This document shows positions 1 through 4,850 of a stretch of DNA of 5,416 bases, one piece after another (the first letter of the stretch is position 1; each line of letters opens with the position of its first letter). The stretch is from Thermoplasmata archaeon (lineage in GTDB: Archaea; Thermoplasmatota; Thermoplasmata; JAGHBH01). The notes under the pieces were generated by a model. That model saw only the letters and a list, made by a program, of their open reading frames with translations. It made no database searches and was not told where the DNA came from. Made by a program: the position numbers and the translations under genes. The stretch lies in assembly GCA_030673205.1 (NCBI GenBank), contig DAOVJP010000115.1, forward strand, positions 1 to 5,416, written 5' to 3'.

Positions 1-130
1 GACCGGTTATGGTGACCACATCTCCCACGTCCACCCCTAGGGACATCCTGGTCTCTGCATCCAAACGGGCATAGCCTTTCCCTACATCCTCATTGTAGGC
101 GTTGGCCACTTTAAGTTCCACCTTGGGCAT
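1..130 (-). CDS. CDC48/VAT-family AAA ATPase, N-terminal fragment
   Basis: Only the first 43 codons are in the window; the gene continues past the left edge. The translation begins MPKVELKVANAYNEDVGKGY and goes on through ARLD, LGVDVGDVV and TITG. This is the pattern of the N-terminal double-psi barrel of archaeal CDC48/VAT proteins: LKVAxAYxxDVGxGxARLD, then LGxxxGDVVxIxG. Family knowledge: the full protein is a hexameric double-ring ATPase that unfolds substrates, often for the proteasome, and this N domain binds substrates and adaptors. The ATG at 130-128 is chosen because the family sequence starts directly there and a TATA-like element lies about 32 bases upstream. No Shine-Dalgarno motif is visible, so the mRNA is probably nearly leaderless. 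The ATPase domains are not visible, so another protein sharing this N domain cannot be fully excluded. Confidence 0.85.
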   Translation of the reverse strand, partial: MPKVELKVANAYNEDVGKGYARLDAETRMSLGVDVGDVVTITG

Positions 131-157
131 CTATATCACACACGGGCATTGGTGGGA

Positions 158-175
158 TGATATATCTTGTTTTTG
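158..175 (-). promoter_or_regulatory. BRE/TATA promoter for the CDC48-like gene
   Basis: Read on the minus strand, an A-rich BRE-like element (caaaaaca, 175-168) is followed by the TATA-like box gatatatca (166-158). Initiation about 25 bases downstream would fall near 137, leaving only about 7 bases before the ATG. This fits leaderless transcription, common in archaea, and agrees with the missing Shine-Dalgarno motif. Confidence 0.6.
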
Positions 176-198
176 CTTTGAGTATGGTCTTTGAGAAT

Positions 199-232
199 GA
201 GTGATAGCGGCGCAACCCCCCGTCCCCCCTCC
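199..232 (+). repeat. C-rich intergenic repeat, unit 1
   Basis: Positions 199-221 match 1038-1060 at 19 of 23 bases, including an identical 14-base core cggcgcaacccccc (208-221 and 1047-1060). Both copies run on into C-rich sequence broken by single T residues. The unit lies in the divergent intergenic region. It codes for nothing recognisable and its function is unknown. Confidence 0.55.
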
Positions 233-273
233 TTCCTTCGGCAGTAACAACACTCCTAACCCCCTCCTTCCCC
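232..273 (+). repeat. C-rich intergenic repeat, unit 2
   Basis: The stretch ending gcagtaacaac (241-251) matches 1037-1047 exactly over 11 bases and about 17 of 20 when the preceding pyrimidine-rich bases are included. A C-rich tail with a taacccc step follows; it aligns to unit 3 if one base is inserted. Units 2 and 3 are in direct orientation on either side of the toxin-antitoxin operon. Confidence 0.5.
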
Positions 274-298
274 TTGGTGCAAGAGTAAGAAGTGCACA

Positions 299-345
299 GG
301 TAACAGCACGCTGGAACGCTCATGCGTTCCGCTGGCTTACCAGCG
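299..345 (+). other. Cluster of overlapping, competing hairpins
   Basis: Three foldings are visible. First, a perfect 7-bp stem ggaacgc/gcgttcc (313-319 with 324-330) with loop tcat. Second, a perfect 6-bp stem cgctgg/ccagcg (330-335 with 340-345) with loop ctta. Third, an outer pairing ggtaa/ttacc (299-303 with 337-341) that encloses the first hairpin and excludes the second. The word cgctgg also occurs at 309-314, so either copy could pair with 340-345. The cluster lies upstream of the TA operon TATA box, so that promoter would not transcribe it. It could be a small RNA, a DNA-level operator dyad or the remnant of a mobile repeat. No known RNA family was recognised. Confidence 0.5.
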
Positions 346-381
346 CCTTCATCATAAAGCCCCCGGCACCTCCATCGCAAG

Positions 382-397
382 CGAAACCCATAAATAC
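382..397 (+). promoter_or_regulatory. BRE/TATA promoter of the toxin-antitoxin operon
   Basis: A BRE-like cgaaac (382-387) precedes the TATA-like box cataaatac (389-397). Initiation about 25 bases on would be near 418-421. That gives a leader of roughly 10 bases if translation starts at the ATG at 430, or a leaderless mRNA if the GTG at 421 is used. The BRE begins CGAAA, as does the one in front of the S19e operon, which supports the call. Confidence 0.55.
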
Positions 398-429
398 CAT
401 TGCTGCCAATATCTCTAATAGTGGCAAAT

Positions 430-648
430 ATGACGGAAATGGTGAAGATAGACAAATTTGGCAGAATCCTCATCCCCAATAGAATACGCAAAAGGCTGGA
501 CACAGAGGAGTTCGAACTGTTGGTCAAGGAGGATCGGGTGGAGCTGATACCTATAAGGGATCCCCTCACGCTGTTCGGCACACTGAAGATCAGGAACACG
601 AAGGCGCTGGACGAGATACGCGGTGAAGAGCATGAGCTTGCTGCTTGA
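430..648 (+). CDS. AbrB/MazE-type antitoxin (VapB-like)
   Basis: This is a 72-residue protein. Residues 4-41 have the AbrB/MazE swapped-hairpin signature: VKIDKFGRILIPNRIRKRL (5-23), then the second strand pair with ELLVKEDRVELIPI. This fold dimerises and binds palindromic DNA near its own promoter. The charged tail (residues 47-72, ending DEIRGEEHELAA) resembles the toxin-binding tails of such antitoxins, which wrap around and inhibit the VapC partner. The last 17 bases overlap the toxin gene, a usual TA arrangement. The start is uncertain: ATG 430 fits the predicted transcription start and family length, but GTG 421 and ATG 439 are in frame. A further upstream TTG start at 400 seems unlikely because it lies only 3 bases after the TATA box and so upstream of the predicted transcription start. 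Confidence 0.85.
   Translation: MTEMVKIDKFGRILIPNRIRKRLDTEEFELLVKEDRVELIPIRDPLTLFGTLKIRNTKALDEIRGEEHELAA
622..626 (+). promoter_or_regulatory. Ribosome binding site that sets the VapC start
   Basis: GGTGA at 622-626, a typical archaeal Shine-Dalgarno core, lies 5 bases before the ATG at 632. It overlaps the in-frame GTG at 623, which argues for ATG 632 as the toxin start. The site lies inside the antitoxin gene, so toxin translation is probably coupled to antitoxin translation. Confidence 0.6.
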
Positions 649-1012
649 CTCCTACGCCATAATGGAACTCTTCCGCGGCACCAAGAAGGGGGAGAAGGTG
701 CGGGATCTGCTGGAAGAGGAAAAGGAGGTCTACATCTCCACACTCACCATCTACGAGGTGGGTGCTGCCCTCCAACGGGAACTGGGGAAGAAAAAGGCAC
801 ATGAATACGTCAACTCCATCAAGACCCACTACCAGGTGGTGGAAGTGTCCGAAGAAGTAGCGCTGGAGGCCGTGGAGCTCAGAGGGAGATTCAAACTCCC
901 GGCGATGGACTGCCTCATCTACGCCTCCGCCCGCCAAAAAGGGGCGAGGATAGTGTCCGGGTGCAAGCATTTCAGGGAGATAAAGGACGAGAAGGACGTG
1001 GTCATAGTTTAG
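632..1012 (+). CDS. vapC: VapC-type PIN-domain ribonuclease toxin
   Basis: This 126-residue protein has the size and motifs of VapC toxins: small metal-dependent ribonucleases that cut tRNA or rRNA and arrest growth unless bound by the antitoxin. The acidic active-site positions are D6 in LLLDSYAIMELF (with E12 at the second N-terminal position), E42 in STLTIYEVGAAL, and D93 in KLPAMDCLIYASA. Near the C terminus the strand GARIVSGCKHFREI (104-117) matches the usual TxDxxF segment but has cysteine (C111) where the fourth acidic residue normally sits. Many PIN domains vary there, so activity may be kept. The gene overlaps the antitoxin by 17 bases and is clearly co-transcribed with it. Which RNA it cuts cannot be told from sequence. 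Confidence 0.88.
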   Translation: MSLLLDSYAIMELFRGTKKGEKVRDLLEEEKEVYISTLTIYEVGAALQRELGKKKAHEYVNSIKTHYQVVEVSEEVALEAVELRGRFKLPAMDCLIYASARQKGARIVSGCKHFREIKDEKDVVIV

Positions 1013-1023
1013 GGGAATAGAAC

Positions 1024-1079
1024 TGGGCCTTCTTCCGCAGTAACAACGGCGCAACCCCCCTCCCCTCCCGCCAGGCCCA
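1024..1079 (+). repeat. C-rich repeat unit 3 inside a short inverted repeat
   Basis: The third repeat copy (about 1028-1069) joins in one unit the gcagtaacaac word (1037-1047) and the cggcgcaacccccc core (1047-1060), which are separated and in the opposite order in the copy at 199-273. It is framed by a perfect 7-bp inverted repeat, tgggcct (1024-1030) and aggccca (1073-1079), 42 bases apart. It lies just behind the toxin stop codon. It may be a transcript-end structure or an insertion scar. No T-run follows, so it is not a standard terminator. Confidence 0.5.
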
Positions 1080-1100
1080 TACTTGAACATTCCCATTAGA

Positions 1101-1148
1101 TTTATAATGCCTAACTGCGTAACGGGTGTTGGGCTTACATCGTTGGAG
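1101..1148 (+). promoter_or_regulatory. TATA box and ribosome binding site of the STAND/TPR gene
   Basis: The TATA-like box tttataat (1101-1108) predicts initiation near 1130. A GGAG Shine-Dalgarno motif (1145-1148) lies 8 bases before the ATG at 1157. The BRE region is weaker than at the other promoters here. A separate promoter suggests the gene is not simply a third member of the TA operon. Confidence 0.5.
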
Positions 1149-1156
1149 TAGACAGA

Positions 1157-3502
1157 ATGTTGAAGGATATCTTTGTAGGGCGTGAAGAAGAACAAGAGAG
1201 ATTGGAAACGTATTTTTCCGAGGTCTTGAAGGGAAGAGGCCATGCCGCATTCGTTCCCGGCCCTCCAGGGATAGGAAAGACATACCTCATAGAACATATA
1301 TATAGAAATATAAAAAATGCCAGATTATTACAGGCCAAGTGCAACGAGGACGATCAACCCTACGAAGCTCTCACCAAACTGCTTAGAAGGTATATGGAGC
1401 TGGACCGACACCAACTGCACGGCAAAGAGGTGGAATCCTACGCTGCCAACGTGAAGAGGTGCAAAGAGATAGTGATGGGACTCAGTTCTCCCCACGAAGG
1501 AGAGGGGGCCTCGGGTCAACAGTCCCTGTTCGCCTCCATTGAAGATGTGCTTCACTCAATAGCAAAAGATATTCCTCTGATCATTTTCATTGACGATCTG
1601 CAGGTCTCTGACGCGTCCTCTCTGGATTTCCTCAGCTTCCTCGTTGATTCCATAGACTCGCTCCCCATACTTCTGATAGGCGCGTATAGGGAGGATGACC
1701 TCTCTGAAGATCACATGCTCAGGATACTGACGATAGAAGAGGACGATACCACACACCTGCTTGCCTTGGAGCCGCTCAACGCCCTGGACGTCCTGGACAT
1801 GGTGGAAGGGATGCTGGAGGTCGACGACCTCCCCACTCTCTTCATCAAACGCCTTTACAAGGAGACAAGGGGCAACCCATTGTTCGTTCGGGAGGTCATA
1901 CGAACCATCATGGAAGACCAGCACATAGACAGAAGCGACCCGAAATGGTATGTGAACATAGACCTGGCATCCATACCTCTACCCACGAGTCTAAAAGAGA
2001 TCGTGGTCTCCCAGGTCAGAGGCTTGGACACAAACTCCATGGCCGTGCTCCAATATGGCGCATCCCTGGGACAGACATTCTCCAGATCGGTGCTGGAAAA
2101 GGTCTTGACACAAGAGGGCCATATGCCTGCATCGAAGGTCCACTCCATCATCTCTTCCCTCACCGCCAGCAAACTATTGAGAGAAGAGGATGGAAGCTAC
2201 AAGTTCGAATATCCCGATCTCCACAGCCTCGTGTACAACAGCATAGAGGACAAGGAGAGCATCCATCTGGCACTGGCTATCACATTGGAAGCGATGGAAG
2301 CCGAAGTATACTCAATAGCCAAACAATACTCTGCGGCAGGAAATGACGAAAAGACGTGGGTCTACCAGGAAAAAGCGGGCGACCAGGCCATGATGTCCAT
2401 GGCCCCCCTGGACGCATCACAGCATTTCACCAAGTCCCTGGAGGCCCTTAGCAGAATAAGCAAAGGAAAGAAAGGGAAGAACGCCAAGCAAAAGGAAAGG
2501 GTCCGAGTGCTGCTAAAACACGGGGGCGTAGCCCATTCCCTTGGCGAGGTGGATTCCGCTTTGGGATCATATTCCAATGCTCTCAAATTGGCCAAGAGAA
2601 CGAAGGACGATATTCTCCTAGCCAAAACCCACAGGAGGCTGGGAGATGTACACCGTACCAGGAACAATTGGGAGAAGGCCGAGAAGGAGTACAATGCATC
2701 CTTGGATATCGTGGAGAAGAAGAAAAAAGATGACCACGGTATGGCCGAGAGCCTGCGTGGGCTCGGATATGTGAGCTGGCGGAGAGGGGAATTCGATAAT
2801 GCCATCACCATATACTCCAACGCTCTGAAATATGCCGAGGGAACCAAGGATATCCCCTTGGTGGGCGTCATCCTCATAGAGTTCGGGAATGTATACAATG
2901 AGAAAGGAGAGCTGAACAAAGCCCTCCGTTATTACCTCAAGAGCGTGGACATCCTCACCAAAACAAAGGAATATTCGGAGTTGGCTAGAGCCTACAACAA
3001 CATAGGCGACACATATCTTCAGATGGGACAGTGGAAGAATGCCGTGTCCTTCTTCAAGAAGACAGGCGCAGTATCCGAAAAGATAGGGAACAAGTCCATG
3101 ATGGGGTGGGCGCTCTTCAACGCCGCGGAGGCCCTGGCAAAGGGAGGGGATCCTGACAAGGCCATAAACTACGCAGAGGGCGCATTGAGGATACTGAAGA
3201 GGATAGGGGATGGGATAGGTCTCTCCGGCGCTTACAAGGGGTACGGTATAGCTTACAGGATGAAGAAGGAATGGGACAAGGCCGAAGAGAACTTTTTGGA
3301 GAGCATGAAGATGGGACAGGCCGCCAACAGCCCCTTTACTCTTGGAGAGATATATTTAGAGATGGGAGCTTTCTATCACGACAAAGGCGATGACAAGAAG
3401 GCAAAAGAATATCTTGACAACGCCGAGAAAATAGGAAAAGAGATAGGGGCCAAGATACTCGTGGAGAGAGTTAAGAAGGAGAAAGAAACATCTGGGTTAT
3501 AG
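1157..3502 (+). CDS. STAND-type AAA ATPase with C-terminal TPR array
   Basis: This 781-residue protein opens with IFVGREEEQERL (5-16), the usual entry to AAA_16/STAND NTPases. Walker A is GPPGIGKT (35-42). Walker B is LIIFIDDL (141-148), followed by SDASSLDFLSFL as in DDLxWADxSSLxLL. A sensor-like strand LLIGAYR is at 172-178 and the conserved GNPLFVREV at 239-247. Residues of roughly 285-400 resemble the winged-helix part of STAND proteins. From about 455 to 765 there are eight TPR units of about 34-40 residues (such as GDTYLQMGQWKNAVSFFKKT), with a degenerate one at about 403-432. No signal peptide, membrane segment, N-terminal effector or C-terminal DNA-binding domain is visible. Family knowledge: STAND proteins are ATP-driven switches in which repeats sense a ligand or partner; relatives include transcription regulators (MalT-like) and antiviral sensors. 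The function here is unknown. The start is supported by GGAG 8 bases upstream. Confidence 0.88.
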   Translation: MLKDIFVGREEEQERLETYFSEVLKGRGHAAFVPGPPGIGKTYLIEHIYRNIKNARLLQAKCNEDDQPYEALTKLLRRYMELDRHQLHGKEVESYAANVKRCKEIVMGLSSPHEGEGASGQQSLFASIEDVLHSIAKDIPLIIFIDDLQVSDASSLDFLSFLVDSIDSLPILLIGAYREDDLSEDHMLRILTIEEDDTTHLLALEPLNALDVLDMVEGMLEVDDLPTLFIKRLYKETRGNPLFVREVIRTIMEDQHIDRSDPKWYVNIDLASIPLPTSLKEIVVSQVRGLDTNSMAVLQYGASLGQTFSRSVLEKVLTQEGHMPASKVHSIISSLTASKLLREEDGSYKFEYPDLHSLVYNSIEDKESIHLALAITLEAMEAEVYSIAKQYSAAGNDEKTWVYQEKAGDQAMMSMAPLDASQHFTKSLEALSRISKGKKGKNAKQKERVRVLLKHGGVAHSLGEVDSALGSYSNALKLAKRTKDDILLAKTHRRLGDVHRTRNNWEKAEKEYNASLDIVEKKKKDDHGMAESLRGLGYVSWRRGEFDNAITIYSNALKYAEGTKDIPLVGVILIEFGNVYNEKGELNKALRYYLKSVDILTKTKEYSELARAYNNIGDTYLQMGQWKNAVSFFKKTGAVSEKIGNKSMMGWALFNAAEALAKGGDPDKAINYAEGALRILKRIGDGIGLSGAYKGYGIAYRMKKEWDKAEENFLESMKMGQAANSPFTLGEIYLEMGAFYHDKGDDKKAKEYLDNAEKIGKEIGAKILVERVKKEKETSGL

Positions 3503-3509
3503 GTCAGAA

Positions 3510-3536
3510 TAGGCATGCTGGGCCATAGCACGCCTA
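3510..3536 (+). terminator. Hairpin downstream of the STAND/TPR gene
   Basis: taggcatgct (3510-3519) pairs with agcacgccta (3527-3536) over 10 bp with a single A-C mismatch and a 7-base loop. It starts 8 bases after the stop codon and ends a few bases before the S19e promoter. No T-run follows, so a role in termination or mRNA 3'-end protection is only inferred. An operator dyad for the S19e promoter is the alternative. Confidence 0.35.
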
Positions 3537-3539
3537 ACC

Positions 3540-3556
3540 CGAAATAACTATATATA
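3540..3556 (+). promoter_or_regulatory. Strong BRE/TATA promoter of the S19e operon
   Basis: A BRE-like cgaaata (3540-3546) precedes the TATA box ctatatata (3548-3556). Initiation is expected near 3577. The leader contains GAGGAG (3592-3597), 8 bases before the S19e ATG. This is the best promoter in the window, as expected for a ribosomal protein operon. No other promoter is apparent between the packed genes downstream. Confidence 0.7.
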
Positions 3557-3605
3557 CCACCCCGTTTAACCTCATTCCCTCAACCCACACAGAGGAGATT
3601 GTGGC

Positions 3606-4058
3606 ATGACCACTGCTTACGACGTACCAGCGAGCTCCGTGATAGAGAGCATAGCACGCAAACTGAAAGAGGATAAAACTATCCAGGCTCCGGAGTGGAC
3701 ACCCTATGTAAAGACAGGCGTCCACAAAGAGATGCCTCCCGATGACCCAGACTGGTGGTATACGCGGCTAGCTGCCGTGCTCCGCAAGGTCTACATGAAA
3801 GGGCCAATAGGGGTAGCTCGCCTAACCGCAGAGTTCGGAGGGAGCAGAGATAGAGGGGCAAAACCCAACCGGGCCAGGAAAGGCAGCGGGTCCGTTGCAC
3901 GCAAATGCATTCAACAACTGGAAGAATTAGGATATGTGAAAAAGAACAAGACCCAGGGCCGCGTGATAACCAGCACAGGCCGCTCCCTCTTGGACAACAC
4001 GGCCAGGGAGGTCATGGGGTCCCTCGAGAGAGATATCCCTGCCCTTAGCAAGTACTGA
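3606..4058 (+). CDS. rps19e: 30S ribosomal protein S19e
   Basis: This is a protein of the small ribosomal subunit found in archaea and eukaryotes but not bacteria; in eukaryotes it is needed for 40S maturation. Its 150 residues match the normal archaeal length. Family motifs are seen in order: DWWYTRLAAVLRKVY (49-63), GPIGV (66-70), GGSRDRGAKP (78-87), GSGSVARKCIQQLE (93-106) and GRVITSTGRSLLD (118-130). The start at ATG 3606 is fixed by GAGGAG 8 bases upstream and by the family N terminus (YDVP). It is the first gene of the translation operon, and PDCD5 follows after 14 bases. Nothing unusual was seen. Confidence 0.97.
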   Translation: MTTAYDVPASSVIESIARKLKEDKTIQAPEWTPYVKTGVHKEMPPDDPDWWYTRLAAVLRKVYMKGPIGVARLTAEFGGSRDRGAKPNRARKGSGSVARKCIQQLEELGYVKKNKTQGRVITSTGRSLLDNTAREVMGSLERDIPALSKY

Positions 4059-4063
4059 ACAAC

Positions 4064-4067
4064 GGTG
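4064..4067 (+). promoter_or_regulatory. Ribosome binding site that sets the PDCD5 start
   Basis: GGTG (4064-4067) lies 5 bases before ATG 4073. The in-frame GTG at 4067 overlaps this motif and would add only two residues, so ATG 4073 is the better start. Confidence 0.5.
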
Positions 4068-4072
4068 TGACA

Positions 4073-4402
4073 ATGAGGGATGAAGAGCTCGCCGAGATAA
4101 AGAAAAGGAAAATGGAAGAGCTCCTACAGCAGCAACAGAAAAATGCAGACCTCGATACCCAGAAACAGGAGATCGAGTCACAGAAGGCTGCTGCTCTGAG
4201 ACAGATACTCACCCCCGGAGCTCGGGAGCGTCTCGCCCGGCTACGCCTTGCGCGACCAGAAGTGGTTGCGGTGGTGGAGCAACAACTGATCGCTCTGGCC
4301 CAAAGCGCCCGATTACAACAACAAGTGGACGATGAAGCTCTCCGTGGGCTTCTGCAGAGACTCGTACCCGACAAAAGGGAAATAAAGATAGAGAGGCGTT
4401 GA
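4073..4402 (+). CDS. DNA-binding protein of the PDCD5/TFAR19 family
   Basis: This 109-residue small basic protein belongs to the family conserved in archaea and eukaryotes. Its N-terminal part is a charged helix rich in K, E and Q (RDEELAEIKKRKMEELLQQQ). The core is the family signature: ILTPGARERLARLRLARPE (45-63), VVEQQLIALAQSARL (67-81) and the closing LVPDKREIKIERR (97-109). Family knowledge: archaeal members form a helical bundle and bind DNA; the human homologue is PDCD5, linked to apoptosis and protein folding. The archaeal role is not settled. The gene regularly lies next to rpS19e and rpL39e, as here, with 14 bases before it and 2 after, so it is co-expressed with ribosomal genes. 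Confidence 0.95.
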   Translation: MRDEELAEIKKRKMEELLQQQQKNADLDTQKQEIESQKAAALRQILTPGARERLARLRLARPEVVAVVEQQLIALAQSARLQQQVDDEALRGLLQRLVPDKREIKIERR

Positions 4403-4404
4403 TC

Positions 4405-4560
4405 ATGGCTAGAAACAAGCCCCTTGCAAAGAAACTCCGATTACAGAAGGCGGAGAAGATGAACCGCAGAGTGCCCTCTTGGGTGATGATGCGTACCAAC
4501 CGTAATTTCGTACGGCATCCCAAGCGTAGGAACTGGCGCAGAAGCAGAATGCAGAAATAG
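4405..4560 (+). CDS. rpl39e: 50S ribosomal protein L39e
   Basis: This very short gene encodes 51 residues, the usual archaeal length. The protein begins MARNKPLAKKLRLQKAEKMN and continues with RRVPSWVMMRTNR (21-33) and HPKRRNWRRS (38-47), the family signature. It is extremely basic. Family knowledge: L39e lies deep in the large subunit at the exit tunnel, replacing part of bacterial L23. The ATG lies 2 bases after the PDCD5 stop, with GAGG (4393-4396) 8 bases upstream. The stop codon runs into the Shine-Dalgarno motif of the next gene. Confidence 0.97.
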   Translation: MARNKPLAKKLRLQKAEKMNRRVPSWVMMRTNRNFVRHPKRRNWRRSRMQK

Positions 4561-4565
4561 GAGGT
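4560..4565 (+). promoter_or_regulatory. Ribosome binding site of L31e overlapping the L39e stop
   Basis: GGAGGT (4560-4565) shares its first G with the L39e stop codon TAG and lies 6 bases before ATG 4572. It is the strongest Shine-Dalgarno motif in the window. A ribosome ending L39e would sit over it, which implies translational coupling. Confidence 0.65.
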
Positions 4566-4571
4566 AAGAAC

Positions 4572-4835
4572 ATGGCAGAAGAAGAGTATATATACACAAT
4601 ATCTATGGCCAAAGCCAAGACCATTCCTTCCTCCAAGCGGACCAAATGGGCCACTCACCATATCCGATCCTTCATCAGAAGGCACATACCTGAGAGCGAC
4701 AGGATATGGATAGATCCCAAGCTCAATCATCTAATTTTCTCTAAGGGAAGGACGCACATTCCATCAAAGATACGCGTTAGGGTCATCCATTTCGAGGATG
4801 ACTTGGTGGAAGTCTCGCTTCCCGAGGAAACATAA
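4572..4835 (+). CDS. rpl31e: 50S ribosomal protein L31e
   Basis: This 87-residue large-subunit protein is of normal archaeal length. Diagnostic segments are IYTISMAKAKTIPSSKRTKWA (7-27), HHIRSFIRRHI (29-39), IWIDPKLNHLIFSKG (45-59) and IPSKIRVRVIHFEDD (63-77). Family knowledge: L31e is specific to archaea and eukaryotes and lies near the tunnel exit, where it helps dock nascent-chain factors. It sits 11 bases after L39e and 15 bases before aIF6, inside the operon led by S19e. The start is firmly set by the GGAGGT motif. Confidence 0.96.
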   Translation: MAEEEYIYTISMAKAKTIPSSKRTKWATHHIRSFIRRHIPESDRIWIDPKLNHLIFSKGRTHIPSKIRVRVIHFEDDLVEVSLPEET

Positions 4836-4841
4836 AGCGCA

Positions 4842-4846
4842 GGGGT
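4842..4846 (+). promoter_or_regulatory. Ribosome binding site supporting a TTG start for aIF6
   Basis: GGGGT (4842-4846) lies 4 bases before TTG 4851. No ATG or GTG in this frame comes near the conserved family N terminus; the next in-frame candidate (GTG 4890) would delete the first conserved strand. Confidence 0.5.
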
Positions 4847-4850
4847 ACTC

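Noticed and set aside
299..345. tRNA or CRISPR repeat reading of the hairpin cluster
   Set aside because: There is no cloverleaf, anticodon arm or T-loop motif, and no regularly spaced repeat series.
400..429. TTG start at 400 for the antitoxin
   Set aside because: It begins 3 bases after the predicted TATA box, upstream of the expected transcription start; the family N terminus begins near ATG 430.
201..482. Plus-strand open frame of 93 codons before the antitoxin
   Set aside because: It translates C-rich repeats into Pro-rich sequence, runs out of frame into the antitoxin gene and includes the TATA box region; it is a shadow.
111..743. Long minus-strand open frame (210 codons) across the intergenic region and TA genes
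   Set aside because: It lies antisense to the clear antitoxin and toxin genes, has low-complexity Ser/Arg/Pro-rich sequence and no recognisable domain or promoter.
590..1297. Minus-strand open frame of 235 codons
   Set aside because: It is antisense to the VapC and STAND gene starts, and its codons mirror those genes. No family features are seen.
2362..2919. Minus-strand open frame of 185 codons inside the STAND/TPR gene
   Set aside because: It is the complement of the TPR-coding region; the plus-strand frame has an unbroken domain structure.
1157..3502. MalT/LuxR-type transcription regulator call for the STAND gene
   Set aside because: No C-terminal helix-turn-helix follows the TPR array; the protein ends soon after the last repeat.
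4045..4730. Two minus-strand open frames opposite PDCD5, L39e and L31e
   Set aside because: The plus strand carries three strongly recognised genes there. The Ser/Cys/Arg-rich minus-strand products are typical antisense artefacts.
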